A stretch of DNA of 10,722 nucleotides from Oligoflexia bacterium. Lineage in GTDB: Bacteria > Bdellovibrionota > UBA1018 > CAIMNF01. The position numbers and the translations under genes are program-made. The number at the start of each line of letters is the position of its first letter. The stretch's first letter is position 1. The stretch is taken from contig CAIOKW010000253.1 of the NCBI GenBank assembly GCA_903858975.1, forward strand, positions 1 through 10,722. Direction: 5' to 3'. Under the pieces are notes generated by a model. It made no database searches and was not told the DNA's origin. It saw nothing but the letters and a program-made list of their open reading frames with translations. Of the stretch, positions 1 to 7,325 are shown in pieces.

Positions 1-1715
1 ACCTCGGTAATTATGAACGGGCAAAAAAAGAGTTCAATTGGGATTCTCATTGGAAAGAATTGCTCGGAGAATCGCTCTCTGACTTCGTGAATCTTGCTGA
101 ACTCTCTGTGGATCGACCGGTTCGAATGGGTCTCAAAGATCATCTCGCTCTGAGACATCTGAACAAACAAGGCGAAGTCCGCGATTATGGTTATGGTGAG
201 CTCAAGGAAGTTTCTGAAGCGGTCGCCGCTGGTCTTCAGAGCCTTGGGCTGTATCAGAAAGATACGGTCTTTTGTTTATTAGGGCGGGTCCCTGAACTTT
301 ATTTCACCGCTCTTGGGGCTTTGAAAGCGGGGATGGTCTTTTCACCCTTATTTTCCTCCTTTGGCCCGATTCCTATCCGAACGAGACTTAATATTGGTTC
401 TGCAAGAGCCTTGGTCACAACGCGTGCCCTCTATCAGAAAGGAGTTGAGTCCATTCGGCATGAGGTGCCTTCCCTTCAGACTGTGATTTTAGTGGATGCG
501 ACTCCGGAACAAGCCAAAGCCATCCATTGCATATCGTGGTCTGAAGTAATTTCACAAAAAAAGAATTCATTTTCACCTGTGAAGACGAAGCTGAGCGACC
601 CAGCACTCCTTCATTTTACGAGCGGTACTACGGGTCGGCCCAAGGGCGTTTCCCATGTTCATGGGGCAGCGGTCATGCACTACGTGAGTGGAAAGTACGC
701 TCTTGATTTTCATCGGGATGATGTGTTTTGGTGCACGGCGGATCCGGGTTGGGTAACCGGGACCTCTTATGGGATTTTCTCACCCTGGCTCAACGGTGTA
801 ACGAGCGTGATTGATGATTGTGAGTTTGATCCAAAACATTGGTATCAAACCTTGCAAAATCAGCAGATCACTGTTTGGTATACCTCACCCACCGCGATTC
901 GGATGTTGATGAAGGCTGGAAGTGAGTTGATGAAAGAGTATGATCTTTCGTCACTGAGACTTGTCGGAAGTGTGGGGGAGCCCCTGAACCCAGAGGCGGT
1001 ACTTTGGGGGCAAGAAAACTTAGGGGTGCCCGTTTTAGATAATTGGTGGCAAACCGAAACCGGTGGGATCATGATCTCTAATTTTAGAGGTCAGAAAGTA
1101 AAACCTGGATCCATGGGGCTTCCCTTACCTGGAATCGAGGTGATCCTCGTTGAGCAACGAAGAAATGGTGAGGTTCACGAACTGAAGAAGCCCAATCAAT
1201 TAGGAGAAATTGCAATCCGAGCAGGCTGGCCCTCGATGTTTCAAGCTTATCTGGGGGAGGAGGGACGTTATCAGCGAAGCTTTAGCCATGGATTCTACCT
1301 CACGGGAGATTTAGCCAAAAAAGATGAAGAGGGTTATTTTTGGTTTGTTGGTCGTCTCGATGATGTCATTAAATCCTCAGGCCATCTGATTGGCCCTTTT
1401 GAGGTGGAGAGCGTGTTGATGGAGCATCCTGCTGTGGCCGAAGCTGCGGTGATTGGGGTTCCGGATCCAATCGCCATGGAAACCGTAAAGGCGTTTGTTT
1501 GCTTAAAAGCAGGAGTGAAAGAAAGTGAAGCCTTACAGTTTGAATTGATGGCGCATGCTCGAAAGCGCCTGGGTGCAGTCATCGCACCAAAATCCATTTC
1601 GTTCCTCAGTGAAATCCCACATACCCGAAGTGGTAAGACGATGAGGCGCCTACTCAGAGCGCGAGAACTCGGACTTCCCGAAGGAGACTTGTCAACTCTG
1701 GAGGGGCCCTCATGA
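1..1715 (+). CDS. acsA: Acetate--CoA ligase, AMP-forming (AcsA type), 5' end outside the window
   Basis: Activates acetate (possibly propionate) to acetyl-CoA through acetyl-AMP, in the cytoplasm. The frame is open from base 3 to the TGA at 1713-1715, about 570 residues. The first readable residues (LGNYERAKKEFNW) resemble the N-terminal part of Bacillus AcsA (about 572 aa), so probably only a short piece is missing; the TTG at 60 is internal. Visible adenylate-forming motifs, in order: the P-loop TSGTTGRPKG (about 618-647), the block CTADPGWVTGTSYGIFSPWLNG, SVGEPLNPEA, the WWQTETGG motif whose tryptophan limits the pocket to short acids in Acs enzymes, GYFWFVGRLDDVIKSSG, and the C-terminal PHTRSGK with the catalytic lysine at 1635-1637. 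That PX4GK motif is the known site of inhibitory lysine acetylation in Acs, so the same control is possible here. The C-terminus (LPEGDLSTLE) also matches AcsA. The stop overlaps the E1 alpha start by 4 bp (ATGA), tying it to the dehydrogenase genes. Confidence 0.93.
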   Translation, partial: LGNYERAKKEFNWDSHWKELLGESLSDFVNLAELSVDRPVRMGLKDHLALRHLNKQGEVRDYGYGELKEVSEAVAAGLQSLGLYQKDTVFCLLGRVPELYFTALGALKAGMVFSPLFSSFGPIPIRTRLNIGSARALVTTRALYQKGVESIRHEVPSLQTVILVDATPEQAKAIHCISWSEVISQKKNSFSPVKTKLSDPALLHFTSGTTGRPKGVSHVHGAAVMHYVSGKYALDFHRDDVFWCTADPGWVTGTSYGIFSPWLNGVTSVIDDCEFDPKHWYQTLQNQQITVWYTSPTAIRMLMKAGSELMKEYDLSSLRLVGSVGEPLNPEAVLWGQENLGVPVLDNWWQTETGGIMISNFRGQKVKPGSMGLPLPGIEVILVEQRRNGEVHELKKPNQLGEIAIRAGWPSMFQAYLGEEGRYQRSFSHGFYLTGDLAKKDEEGYFWFVGRLDDVIKSSGHLIGPFEVESVLMEHPAVAEAAVIGVPDPIAMETVKAFVCLKAGVKESEALQFELMAHARKRLGAVIAPKSISFLSEIPHTRSGKTMRRLLRARELGLPEGDLSTLEGPS

Positions 1716-2689
1716 ATACGGATGTGCAGGGACTCAAGTTTTATCGGGAAATGTTAAAAATCAGACGTTTTGAAGAGCGCTCGGCAGAGCTTTATGGCGA
1801 AATGAAAATTCGGGGTTTTCTGCATCTTTCTGTAGGCCAAGAGGCAATCGCAGTAGGGGTGATGCCCGCTCTTCATCAAGAAGACTCCGTGGTCAGCGCT
1901 TATCGAGAACATGGCCATGCGATTGCTCGGGGAGTTCCGCTTGAAAGTATCATGGCCGAGATGTTTGGAAAAGCAGGAGGGTGTTCACACGGGCATGGGG
2001 GATCCATGCATCTGTTTCACAAACCGAGTCGTTTTTACGGAGGGAGCGCCATTGTGGGTGGGGGACTGCCCATTGCCACGGGACTCGCGCTTGCAGAAAA
2101 AATGAAATGGAAAGAAACGGTGAGTGCCTGCTTTTTTGGAGAGGGGGCGATGGCTGAGGGTGTATTTCATGAGTCCATGAATCTTGCGGCTCTTTGGAAG
2201 TTACCCGTGCTTTTTTTGTGTGAAAACAATGGATACGCGATGGGCACCTCCATTGATCGGGAGTTGTCTCGAACGGATCTCGTTCAAAAAGCGAAGTCAT
2301 ATGGAGTAGCCGCAATTCAGGTCGATGGTATGGATGTCTTATCGGTCGCGAAAGAAGCAAAGCAGGCGGCCGACTATGTACGAAGCGGAGAGGGGCCTTT
2401 CTTCATGGAGTTTAAGACCTATCGATTTCGAGCCCATTCTATGTACGATCCCGAATTGTATCGCAGCAAAACCGAGGTCGATGTCTGGAAGAAAAGGGAC
2501 CCCCTTCTGCACTTGGAGCAAAAACTGAAAGAGAGCGGAGTCTTTACGGATGACAATCGGATTCAAATGGAAAGAGACGTTGACTCTGAAATCGAAGCGG
2601 CCGTTCAATTTGCGGAAGCCTCTTCGCTTGAGCCAGTAGAAGACCTCATGAAAAACGTGATGAGGGAAAGGGGGCGAAGTGAGTACTGA
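1712..2689 (+). CDS. Thiamine-diphosphate-dependent 2-oxoacid dehydrogenase E1, alpha subunit (pyruvate dehydrogenase-like)
   Basis: Alpha half of an alpha2beta2 E1 that decarboxylates a 2-oxoacid on thiamine diphosphate and passes the acyl group to lipoyl-E2. At 325 aa it is the usual length. The thiamine-binding motif runs from GEGAMAEG (143-150) to ENN (171-173). HLSVGQEA (38-45) and SHGHGGSMH (92-100) are typical E1 alpha blocks. The loop YRFRAHSMYDPELYR (237-251) matches the GHSxxDPxxYR segment of pyruvate and acetoin E1 alpha subunits, with alanine replacing the usual glycine. Branched-chain E1 is less likely. Substrate is inferred as pyruvate, but an acetoin or other 2-oxoacid enzyme cannot be excluded, so no symbol is given. 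ATG at 1712 follows a strong GGAGGGG (1700-1706) and overlaps the acsA stop by 4 bp. The 3' end overlaps E1 beta by 11 bp. Confidence 0.9.
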   Translation: MNTDVQGLKFYREMLKIRRFEERSAELYGEMKIRGFLHLSVGQEAIAVGVMPALHQEDSVVSAYREHGHAIARGVPLESIMAEMFGKAGGCSHGHGGSMHLFHKPSRFYGGSAIVGGGLPIATGLALAEKMKWKETVSACFFGEGAMAEGVFHESMNLAALWKLPVLFLCENNGYAMGTSIDRELSRTDLVQKAKSYGVAAIQVDGMDVLSVAKEAKQAADYVRSGEGPFFMEFKTYRFRAHSMYDPELYRSKTEVDVWKKRDPLLHLEQKLKESGVFTDDNRIQMERDVDSEIEAAVQFAEASSLEPVEDLMKNVMRERGRSEY

Positions 2690-3680
2690 AAAGATACGAA
2701 TGACTTATCGCGAAGGTTTGAGGCAGGGACTCCGCGATGCCCTCCGAAAAGATGCCAATGTTTTTTTGATGGGAGAAGATGTGGGTCGTTACGGAGGGAG
2801 CTATGCCGTGAGTCGCGAGTTCCTGGCTGAGTTTGGACCTGACCGCGTCAGGGATACTCCTCTTTCGGAATCGGCATTTGTCGGTGCAGGAATTGGAGCG
2901 GCCCTTGGGGGCGCGCGTCCGATCGTTGAGATCATGACGGTCAATTTTAGCCTGCTCGCTCTGGATCAGATCATCAATAATGCAGCCTCACTCCTTCACA
3001 TGTCTGGCGGTCAATTCAATGTACCCTTAGTGATTCGAATCGGAACAGGCGCCGGAAGGCAGTTGGCAGCCCAGCATTCGCATAGTTTTGAGGGTTGGTA
3101 TGCGCATATTCCTGGGATACGGATTCTGGCTCCGGCCACGGTTGAGGACGCAAGAGGAATGATCGCGGCAGCCCTTCTGGAGCCCAATCCAGTTTTGATC
3201 TTTGAGCATGTGATGCTCCTTTCGATGGAAGCAGAAGTAGAAGAGCGCCCACCCCATGTAGACATTGATTTTGCGAAGGTGAGAAGAGAGGGAGAGGACT
3301 TGAGCTTGATCACCTATGGCGGAAGTCTACCGAAGGCGCTGGAAGCGGCAGAGATTTTAGAGAAATCAGGAGTGAGTGCTGAAGTGCTTGATCTCAGAAC
3401 CCTTCGGCCCTTGGACGATGCCAGTATCCAGAAAACGATTCAGAAAACAGGTCGAGGGGTGATCATCGATGAAGGGTGGCGCTCGGGAAGTTTATCCAGT
3501 GAGATATCGGCTCGGATTTCTGAGCAAGCCTTTTCAGTGTTAAAAGCACCTATCGTGCGGATCTGCACCAAAGAGGTTCCTATTCCCTATCCTCGTCATT
3601 TGGAAGAAGCGGCACTTCCGAGTGTGAAAGAAATCGTGGATGCCGGACTTAACTTAATGGGGAAAAATGTACGAATTTAA
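2679..3680 (+). CDS. 2-oxoacid dehydrogenase E1, beta subunit (pyruvate dehydrogenase-like)
   Basis: Beta half of the E1 heterotetramer; it completes the thiamine diphosphate site and contacts E2. Its 333 aa are normal for the family. GEDVGRYGGSY (32-42) corresponds to the GEdVgxxgGxf block. LSESAFVGAGIGAALGGARP (62-81) contains the conserved glutamate (E64) that activates the thiamine ring. The segment from R120 to AQHSHSFEGWYAHIPG (131-146) matches pyruvate-type E1 beta, with the histidine at 133. The C-terminal transketolase-C region includes LRTLRPLDDASI and DEGWRSGS. GTG at 2679 is chosen as the start because AAAGGGGG lies just upstream and the first residues align with family N-termini. 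It overlaps E1 alpha by 11 bp and E2 by 14 bp, which favours equal synthesis of the subunits. Confidence 0.9.
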   Translation: MSTEKIRMTYREGLRQGLRDALRKDANVFLMGEDVGRYGGSYAVSREFLAEFGPDRVRDTPLSESAFVGAGIGAALGGARPIVEIMTVNFSLLALDQIINNAASLLHMSGGQFNVPLVIRIGTGAGRQLAAQHSHSFEGWYAHIPGIRILAPATVEDARGMIAAALLEPNPVLIFEHVMLLSMEAEVEERPPHVDIDFAKVRREGEDLSLITYGGSLPKALEAAEILEKSGVSAEVLDLRTLRPLDDASIQKTIQKTGRGVIIDEGWRSGSLSSEISARISEQAFSVLKAPIVRICTKEVPIPYPRHLEEAALPSVKEIVDAGLNLMGKNVRI

Positions 3681-4572
3681 GATGCCCTCGTTGGGTGCTG
3701 AGATGGAGTCCGGCCGCTTGGTCGAATGGAAAATCAAAGTGGGAGATCACGTTAAACGGGGAGACATCATTGCAGTCGTCGATACTGACAAGGCCGCTAT
3801 TGAAATTGAGATCTGGAAAAGCGGAATAGTGAAAGAACTGATCCTGAAGCCCAATGAAAAAGTTCCCGTCGGAACCCCAATGGCCCGCATTGATTTAGAG
3901 GACGAAGTCCCTGTTGTTCCCCAGGTTACCGTTAAGCCTCAAAAAACTCTTGCCATTCAAAAAGCAATTGCGCTCGTGATGGAGTCATCGAAGCGACAAA
4001 TCCCACACTATTACATTGCAAGAAGAGTGAAAGCCTTGGACCTTCAGCAGTGGCTCAAGTCTGAAAATGCCTCTCACGGGATTGGGGAGCAAATCTTATT
4101 GATCGCGCCCATTCTAAAAGCCATAGCGCTTGCCTGCCGACAATTTCCCGAGATGAATGGGCGGTTTCAAAATCAAGAGTTCATTCCATCCCATGAGGTC
4201 AATTTAAATGTGGTGATTTCATTGAGAGAGGGCGGACTCATTGCTCCTGCAATTGTAAATACCGACCAGTTGAGCGTTCAAGAAATCATGAAGGCACTGA
4301 TGAGCCTAGTGGAACGTGCACGGAGTGGCTCCGTTCGCAGTTCAGAATTATCAGAGGGAAGCATCACGGTTACCAATTTGATCGAGTCAGAGGCCGAGCT
4401 TGTTTTCGGAGTGATCTACCCGCCCCAAGTTGCTATTTTAGGGGTCACTCGAGTAAATGAAGAGACTCTAAACCTGAGTCTATCGGGCGATCACCGGGTC
4501 TCCGATGGGCATCAGGCATCGCTTTTTCTAAAGCAGATTAATCAGCTTCTTGAGAAGCCTGAGAGACTATGA
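3667..4572 (+). CDS. Short lipoyl-bearing 2-oxoacid dehydrogenase E2 acyltransferase lacking the subunit-binding domain
   Basis: Accepts an acyl group from E1 on a swinging lipoyl arm and transfers it to a thiol acceptor, classically CoA. At 301 aa it is short for an E2 (usually 370-630). Domain order: one lipoyl domain (1 to about 78) with the lipoylated lysine K42 in DTDKAAIEIE; a linker of only about 14 residues; then a catalytic domain (about 93-301) starting at the segment ending RQIPHYYIARRV and ending in GDHRVSDG, with catalytic H276 and D280. PPQVAILGV (252-260) is also typical. The peripheral subunit-binding domain, about 35 residues normally placed between lipoyl and catalytic domains, has no room here. 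Stand-alone E2-like transferases work with ACPs in tetronate antibiotic pathways (established precedent); a similar role here is inference. ATG at 3667 follows GGGG at 3659-3662, and the stop overlaps the ACP start (ATGA). Confidence 0.88.
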   Translation: MYEFKMPSLGAEMESGRLVEWKIKVGDHVKRGDIIAVVDTDKAAIEIEIWKSGIVKELILKPNEKVPVGTPMARIDLEDEVPVVPQVTVKPQKTLAIQKAIALVMESSKRQIPHYYIARRVKALDLQQWLKSENASHGIGEQILLIAPILKAIALACRQFPEMNGRFQNQEFIPSHEVNLNVVISLREGGLIAPAIVNTDQLSVQEIMKALMSLVERARSGSVRSSELSEGSITVTNLIESEAELVFGVIYPPQVAILGVTRVNEETLNLSLSGDHRVSDGHQASLFLKQINQLLEKPERL

Positions 4573-4850
4573 GTGATTCATCCATTCCGCTGAAAGTTCA
4601 GGAAGCGTTAACTAAGTCCTTCCATGAAATTGCGCCTGAGATCGATTTTAATCAGCTAAAACCCGACATCCCGCTACGAGACCAAGTGGATTTAGATTCA
4701 ATGGACTATTTAAACCTCTTGATTAAACTTCATCAACGTTTGGGTGTCCTTATTTCCGTGAATGATTATGCAAAAGTTTCGACTCTAAAAGATTTGAGTT
4801 TGTTATTGGAAAACGAATTTCAAAGCAAGTGTTCGGTTCGTCATGAATGA
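4569..4850 (+). CDS. Acyl carrier protein (phosphopantetheine-binding)
   Basis: Small acidic carrier of 93 aa. The predicted phosphopantetheine site is S44 in LDSMDYLNLL (42-51), the DSM/DSL motif of acyl carrier proteins. The surrounding helix pattern is typical: a first amphipathic helix before PEIDF, and a last helix around STLKDLSLLLENE. The holo form would carry acyl groups as thioesters on the added arm. It is the last gene of the acsA-E1-E2 operon, with a 4-bp ATGA overlap with E2. No ketosynthase, malonyltransferase or other fatty-acid gene is nearby, so it is probably not the housekeeping AcpP. Its likely partners are E2 and/or AcsA (inference from context). Its final residues (FQSKCSVRHE) lie beyond the conserved fold and overlap the antisense kinase gene. 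Confidence 0.82.
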   Translation: MSDSSIPLKVQEALTKSFHEIAPEIDFNQLKPDIPLRDQVDLDSMDYLNLLIKLHQRLGVLISVNDYAKVSTLKDLSLLLENEFQSKCSVRHE

Positions 4851-5049
4851 GAGTGATGATTGCTTCATGTTCATCTAAAATTCCCTTGGTGATCGACAAA
4901 CCAAGTCCAGTGCCCTCACCAATACATTTTGTGGTAAAAAAGGGATCAAAGATTTTTTCAGCGATCGATGAGGAGATTCCTGATCCTGAATCGACTACAC
5001 GCAAAATGACAAAGTCATCCGATTTTCGAGAGTAGATTCTCACCCAAGG
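4750..5049 (-). pseudogene. C-terminal part of the histidine kinase, after the in-frame TAG (G1, F and G2 boxes of the ATPase domain)
   Basis: Continues in the same frame as the kinase gene at 5050-6117, directly after its TAG (5050-5052). It begins PWVRIYSRKSDDF and carries the rest of the HATPase_c domain: G1 box VVDSGSGI, F box IFDPFFTT, G2 box GEGTGLGLSI, and a final strand CFEIRFPI, ending at TAA (4750-4752). About 17 more residues follow the conserved fold; they are encoded opposite the ACP gene. A GTG at 5041-5043 could in principle restart translation, but no good ribosome site precedes it, and a piece with only the G boxes should not bind ATP usefully alone. Best read as the tail of a kinase interrupted by a nonsense codon, or as a readthrough product of 455 codons in total. 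No frameshift or other damage is seen. Confidence 0.75.
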
Positions 5050-5052
5050 CTA
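5050..5052 (-). other. In-frame amber codon splitting the histidine kinase
   Basis: On the minus strand the reading runs NKNQE-TAG-PWVRIYS without a frame change. One substitution (for example AAG, CAG, GAG or TGG to TAG) is enough to explain it. TAG is also the normal stop of the neighbouring FIST gene (6125-6127), so general reassignment of TAG in this genome is unlikely. Confidence 0.85.
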
Positions 5053-6117
5053 CTCTTGGTTTTTATTTGCATCAATGGCGTTGTTAATCAGGTTAACGAT
5101 GACTTGTTCCATTTCGATCTCATCGCATTTGATGTCGAGAGCCTGATCGCATTCACAGGTTACTCGAACATTGTGTTTTTTAGCCTTTGATTCAGTTAGA
5201 AGAATAGACTCTTCGACAATTTTACAAAGAGAGTGAATTTGAAGGTTCGAGCGATTGCCAGTTCTAGAAAATTTACGAAGGCCCGCAACGATTCGTGAGA
5301 TTCGATGGCAGCTTTTCTTAATAAAATTGAGCTTATCTTTAAATTTCTCAGGATGGCCGATGAAGCTGGGGAGCAGCCCGAGGGACCCCTCAATAATTGC
5401 AAGTGGGTTATTGATTTCATGAGCAATTCCTGCCGACATTTCCCCAAGGGAGGCGAGTTTTGCGGAATGAATCAGTTTGACCCTTTGATATTCAATTTCT
5501 CGCTGCATTCGTTTCTCTTCTGTCAGGTCCAAATGCGTGCCCATAAATCGAAGGGGCTTCCCCTCGAGGTCGAAATTGATAATTTTGCCTTTCGCGAAAA
5601 TATCAATCCAATTGCCATCTTGATGGCGCATTTGAAAGTTGATTTCAAACTTTGGTATGGATCCGGCGAGATAGTCATTCGCGGTTTGGATCACTCGTGG
5701 CAGGTCATCAGGGTGAACATTTTTACTGAATACCTCAAACGATTGCGGATGGTCTTTGGGAGCAAGGCCTATCATCTCACTCCATCGATCATTGAATTTG
5801 ACGAGATTGGATTCTAAATCCCAGTCCCAGGTTCCGAGGTCTGAAGCATGGAGAATGAGATTGAGGTGCTCATTGAGTTCGAGGAGTCGTCTTTGATTTG
5901 AGGTAGAAAGTTCTGCTTGAAGGCGCTCCATCTCTAAGATACTCACATCAAGAACATTTTCCGAACTGATTCTGGCTTCATTGTATTCGCTATAGGTTTT
6001 TTCAATTTTTTGTAGGAACTGAGCCCAGGTAGTGAGGTCCTTTGGCAGAGTTTCTTCACTGAGGCCGAGCTTTTGAAGTTGACGTTTGAGTGTAGTTTTT
6101 GTTTGCGGCTGCTTCAT
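5050..6117 (-). CDS. PAS-domain sensor histidine kinase, cut short by an in-frame TAG inside the ATPase domain
   Basis: Cytoplasmic sensor kinase with no transmembrane segment. This frame gives 355 residues: a basic, helical N-terminus and likely coiled coil (about 30-85); a PAS domain (about 85-205; ASDLGTWDWDLESNLVKFND then NVHPDDLPR and a C-terminal LDLTEEK); and a HisKA dimerisation domain with H233 in GEMSAGIAHEINNPLA (226-240), the NtrB-like H box. The N box of HATPase_c, VNLINNAIDA (341-350), follows. Translation stops five residues later, at TAG (5050-5052), before the G boxes, which continue in frame downstream. A protein ending here should not bind ATP. ATG at 6117 has AGGG upstream and lies 7 nt after the FIST gene stop, so the two are co-transcribed. 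FIST next to a PAS kinase suggests FIST gives the ligand input (inference). No response regulator is in the window. Confidence 0.85.
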   Translation of the reverse strand: MKQPQTKTTLKRQLQKLGLSEETLPKDLTTWAQFLQKIEKTYSEYNEARISSENVLDVSILEMERLQAELSTSNQRRLLELNEHLNLILHASDLGTWDWDLESNLVKFNDRWSEMIGLAPKDHPQSFEVFSKNVHPDDLPRVIQTANDYLAGSIPKFEINFQMRHQDGNWIDIFAKGKIINFDLEGKPLRFMGTHLDLTEEKRMQREIEYQRVKLIHSAKLASLGEMSAGIAHEINNPLAIIEGSLGLLPSFIGHPEKFKDKLNFIKKSCHRISRIVAGLRKFSRTGNRSNLQIHSLCKIVEESILLTESKAKKHNVRVTCECDQALDIKCDEIEMEQVIVNLINNAIDANKNQE

Positions 6118-6124
6118 TTTTACC

Positions 6125-7264
6125 CTATTCCTCTTCTTGAATTAGGGTGACCGTAATGGTTTGGTTGTGGAGATCGCATTTACCTGATTTCCCGGGTGCG
6201 ATTTCTCCGTAAGAATAAAATCCGGTTTGAACTGTGGATTTAGGTAAGTTTTCAGCGACGGTTTCAATTTCTGCTTCCGTATTTTCGCCTAAGACTAATC
6301 TCCGTCCAACGCAGCTCACAATCAGACTGAGGGTAGGTAGGTGTGGACGTAGTGTGGATGCGAGTTTCACCGATACATCCCGTGCGGCTCCGATCAAGCT
6401 TTCATGGCTCGCTCGCATCAGTTGCACTGTGGTGCCCTTTGGAACATCACCGGCAAAGGTCATGGATTGGTCGTCTTCGTTTATGGATAAAATGGTTCTC
6501 ACGATATCTCTATTTTTATGTTCAGGTCCTAATGAAAGGTGCAGTGGGAAAAGGAGTGCTGATGCGGGAAGTTTTTCAGATTGCTGACCAAGAAATTCCT
6601 TGTAAAGAGAGAGCGCAGGTTTGTGGTCGAGTTCATAGAGAATATTGGAATTGGATTCCGTGATCACTCGAGTGGGTCCAAATGGCCTCCATCCGCCTTG
6701 GGCGGAAGACGAAATGAAGATGGAATCCCCATAGAATCCGACAGCAGAAACGGCTCCGAAGTGGGGTTTGCCCTGAATGAGAACGGAGGTCTTTTCAAAT
6801 CGGGTCCCGTCTCCGGCGAGTCCGCCTGAAATTAAGCGTTCTTCTCCAATCGTTTTTCGAATGCCCTGAATAAAGCCCGTTCCATTCACTTGTAAGCCAT
6901 CAGAGAGCACATAGAGGGCTTTTAAGTTATCGAGCGGAAACTGTGTGGCGAGTTCTTCTCCAATTTGCTCCGAGGTTTTTCCTTTAAGATCCGTAACTGC
7001 CGCTTGATGAATTTGGCTTCGGTTCAATTGGACAATGGTGAGAGTGGCCTCTTCATCGACGAGTTCAAGTTGATTAATTTCTCCAGCGCCAGAGCAGCCC
7101 ATGATGAGGGACTGAGGGAGCGCTTCCCGGAGTTCATTCCAGAGAGGGCTTTCGGCAAGGCTTGGGCTGAAGTAGGCAATGACGAGAGTATTTTTACTGT
7201 CTAAGTGGCTTGGAAGTTTTTCGGACCACTGTGTACGCCGATAACTCAATTGAGTTAGATTCAT
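6125..7264 (-). CDS. FIST-domain sensory protein (FIST_N plus FIST_C)
   Basis: FIST proteins are bacterial sensory modules found beside or fused to kinases, cyclic-di-GMP enzymes and chemoreceptors, and are thought to bind small ligands such as amino acids. From ATG at 7264 it is 379 aa. FIST_N signatures: TLVIAYFSPSL, IMGCSGAGEI (54-63) and GGLAGDGTRFEKT (147-159). FIST_C signatures: KPALSLYKEFLG (215-226), SCVGRRLVLG and a C-terminal TGFYSYGEIAPG then LHNQTITVTLI. No signal peptide or membrane segment is seen, so it is probably cytoplasmic. The start at 7264 is preferred because AGGGG lies about 9 nt upstream; the frame stays open to a GTG at 7348, which has no ribosome site and would add 28 residues. 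It is the first gene of a two-gene unit with the histidine kinase and likely feeds a signal to it. Confidence 0.9.
   Translation of the reverse strand: MNLTQLSYRRTQWSEKLPSHLDSKNTLVIAYFSPSLAESPLWNELREALPQSLIMGCSGAGEINQLELVDEEATLTIVQLNRSQIHQAAVTDLKGKTSEQIGEELATQFPLDNLKALYVLSDGLQVNGTGFIQGIRKTIGEERLISGGLAGDGTRFEKTSVLIQGKPHFGAVSAVGFYGDSIFISSSAQGGWRPFGPTRVITESNSNILYELDHKPALSLYKEFLGQQSEKLPASALLFPLHLSLGPEHKNRDIVRTILSINEDDQSMTFAGDVPKGTTVQLMRASHESLIGAARDVSVKLASTLRPHLPTLSLIVSCVGRRLVLGENTEAEIETVAENLPKSTVQTGFYSYGEIAPGKSGKCDLHNQTITVTLIQEEE
7242..7257. repeat. Perfect 16-bp palindrome TAACTCAATTGAGTTA, copy 1
   Basis: Lies within codons 3-8 of the FIST gene. Its core CTCAATTGAGTT recurs at 7326-7337 upstream of the same gene. 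Perfect dyad symmetry plus repetition around a start region suggests an operator for a dimeric regulator, but no regulator gene is in view. Confidence 0.5.
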
Positions 7265-7303
7265 AATGGGATCCCCTATTATTGGGAGTTTACCAAACAA
7301 TAG

Positions 7304-7318
7304 TTGTTTAATAAACAA
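7304..7318. repeat. AT-rich dyad TTGTTTA-A-TAAACAA
   Basis: Two perfect 7-bp half sites around a single central base, 40 bp upstream of the FIST ATG. The size and spacing suit a dimeric DNA-binding protein. A similar but weaker half-site pair, GTTTACCAAAC (7288-7298), lies beside it. Operator function is inferred. Confidence 0.4.
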
Positions 7319-7325
7319 GTCTCGC

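Noticed and set aside
60..62. TTG as the start of the acetate--CoA ligase
   Set aside because: The same frame is open from base 3 and upstream residues match the AcsA N-terminus, so the true start lies left of the window.
1950..2360. 136-codon minus-strand open frame
   Set aside because: Antisense shadow of E1 alpha; its composition is low in normal protein features and no family signature is seen.
5305..5817. 170-codon open frame on the + strand
   Set aside because: It lies antisense to the PAS/HisKA part of the kinase, has no recognisable domain, and the minus strand carries clear motifs.
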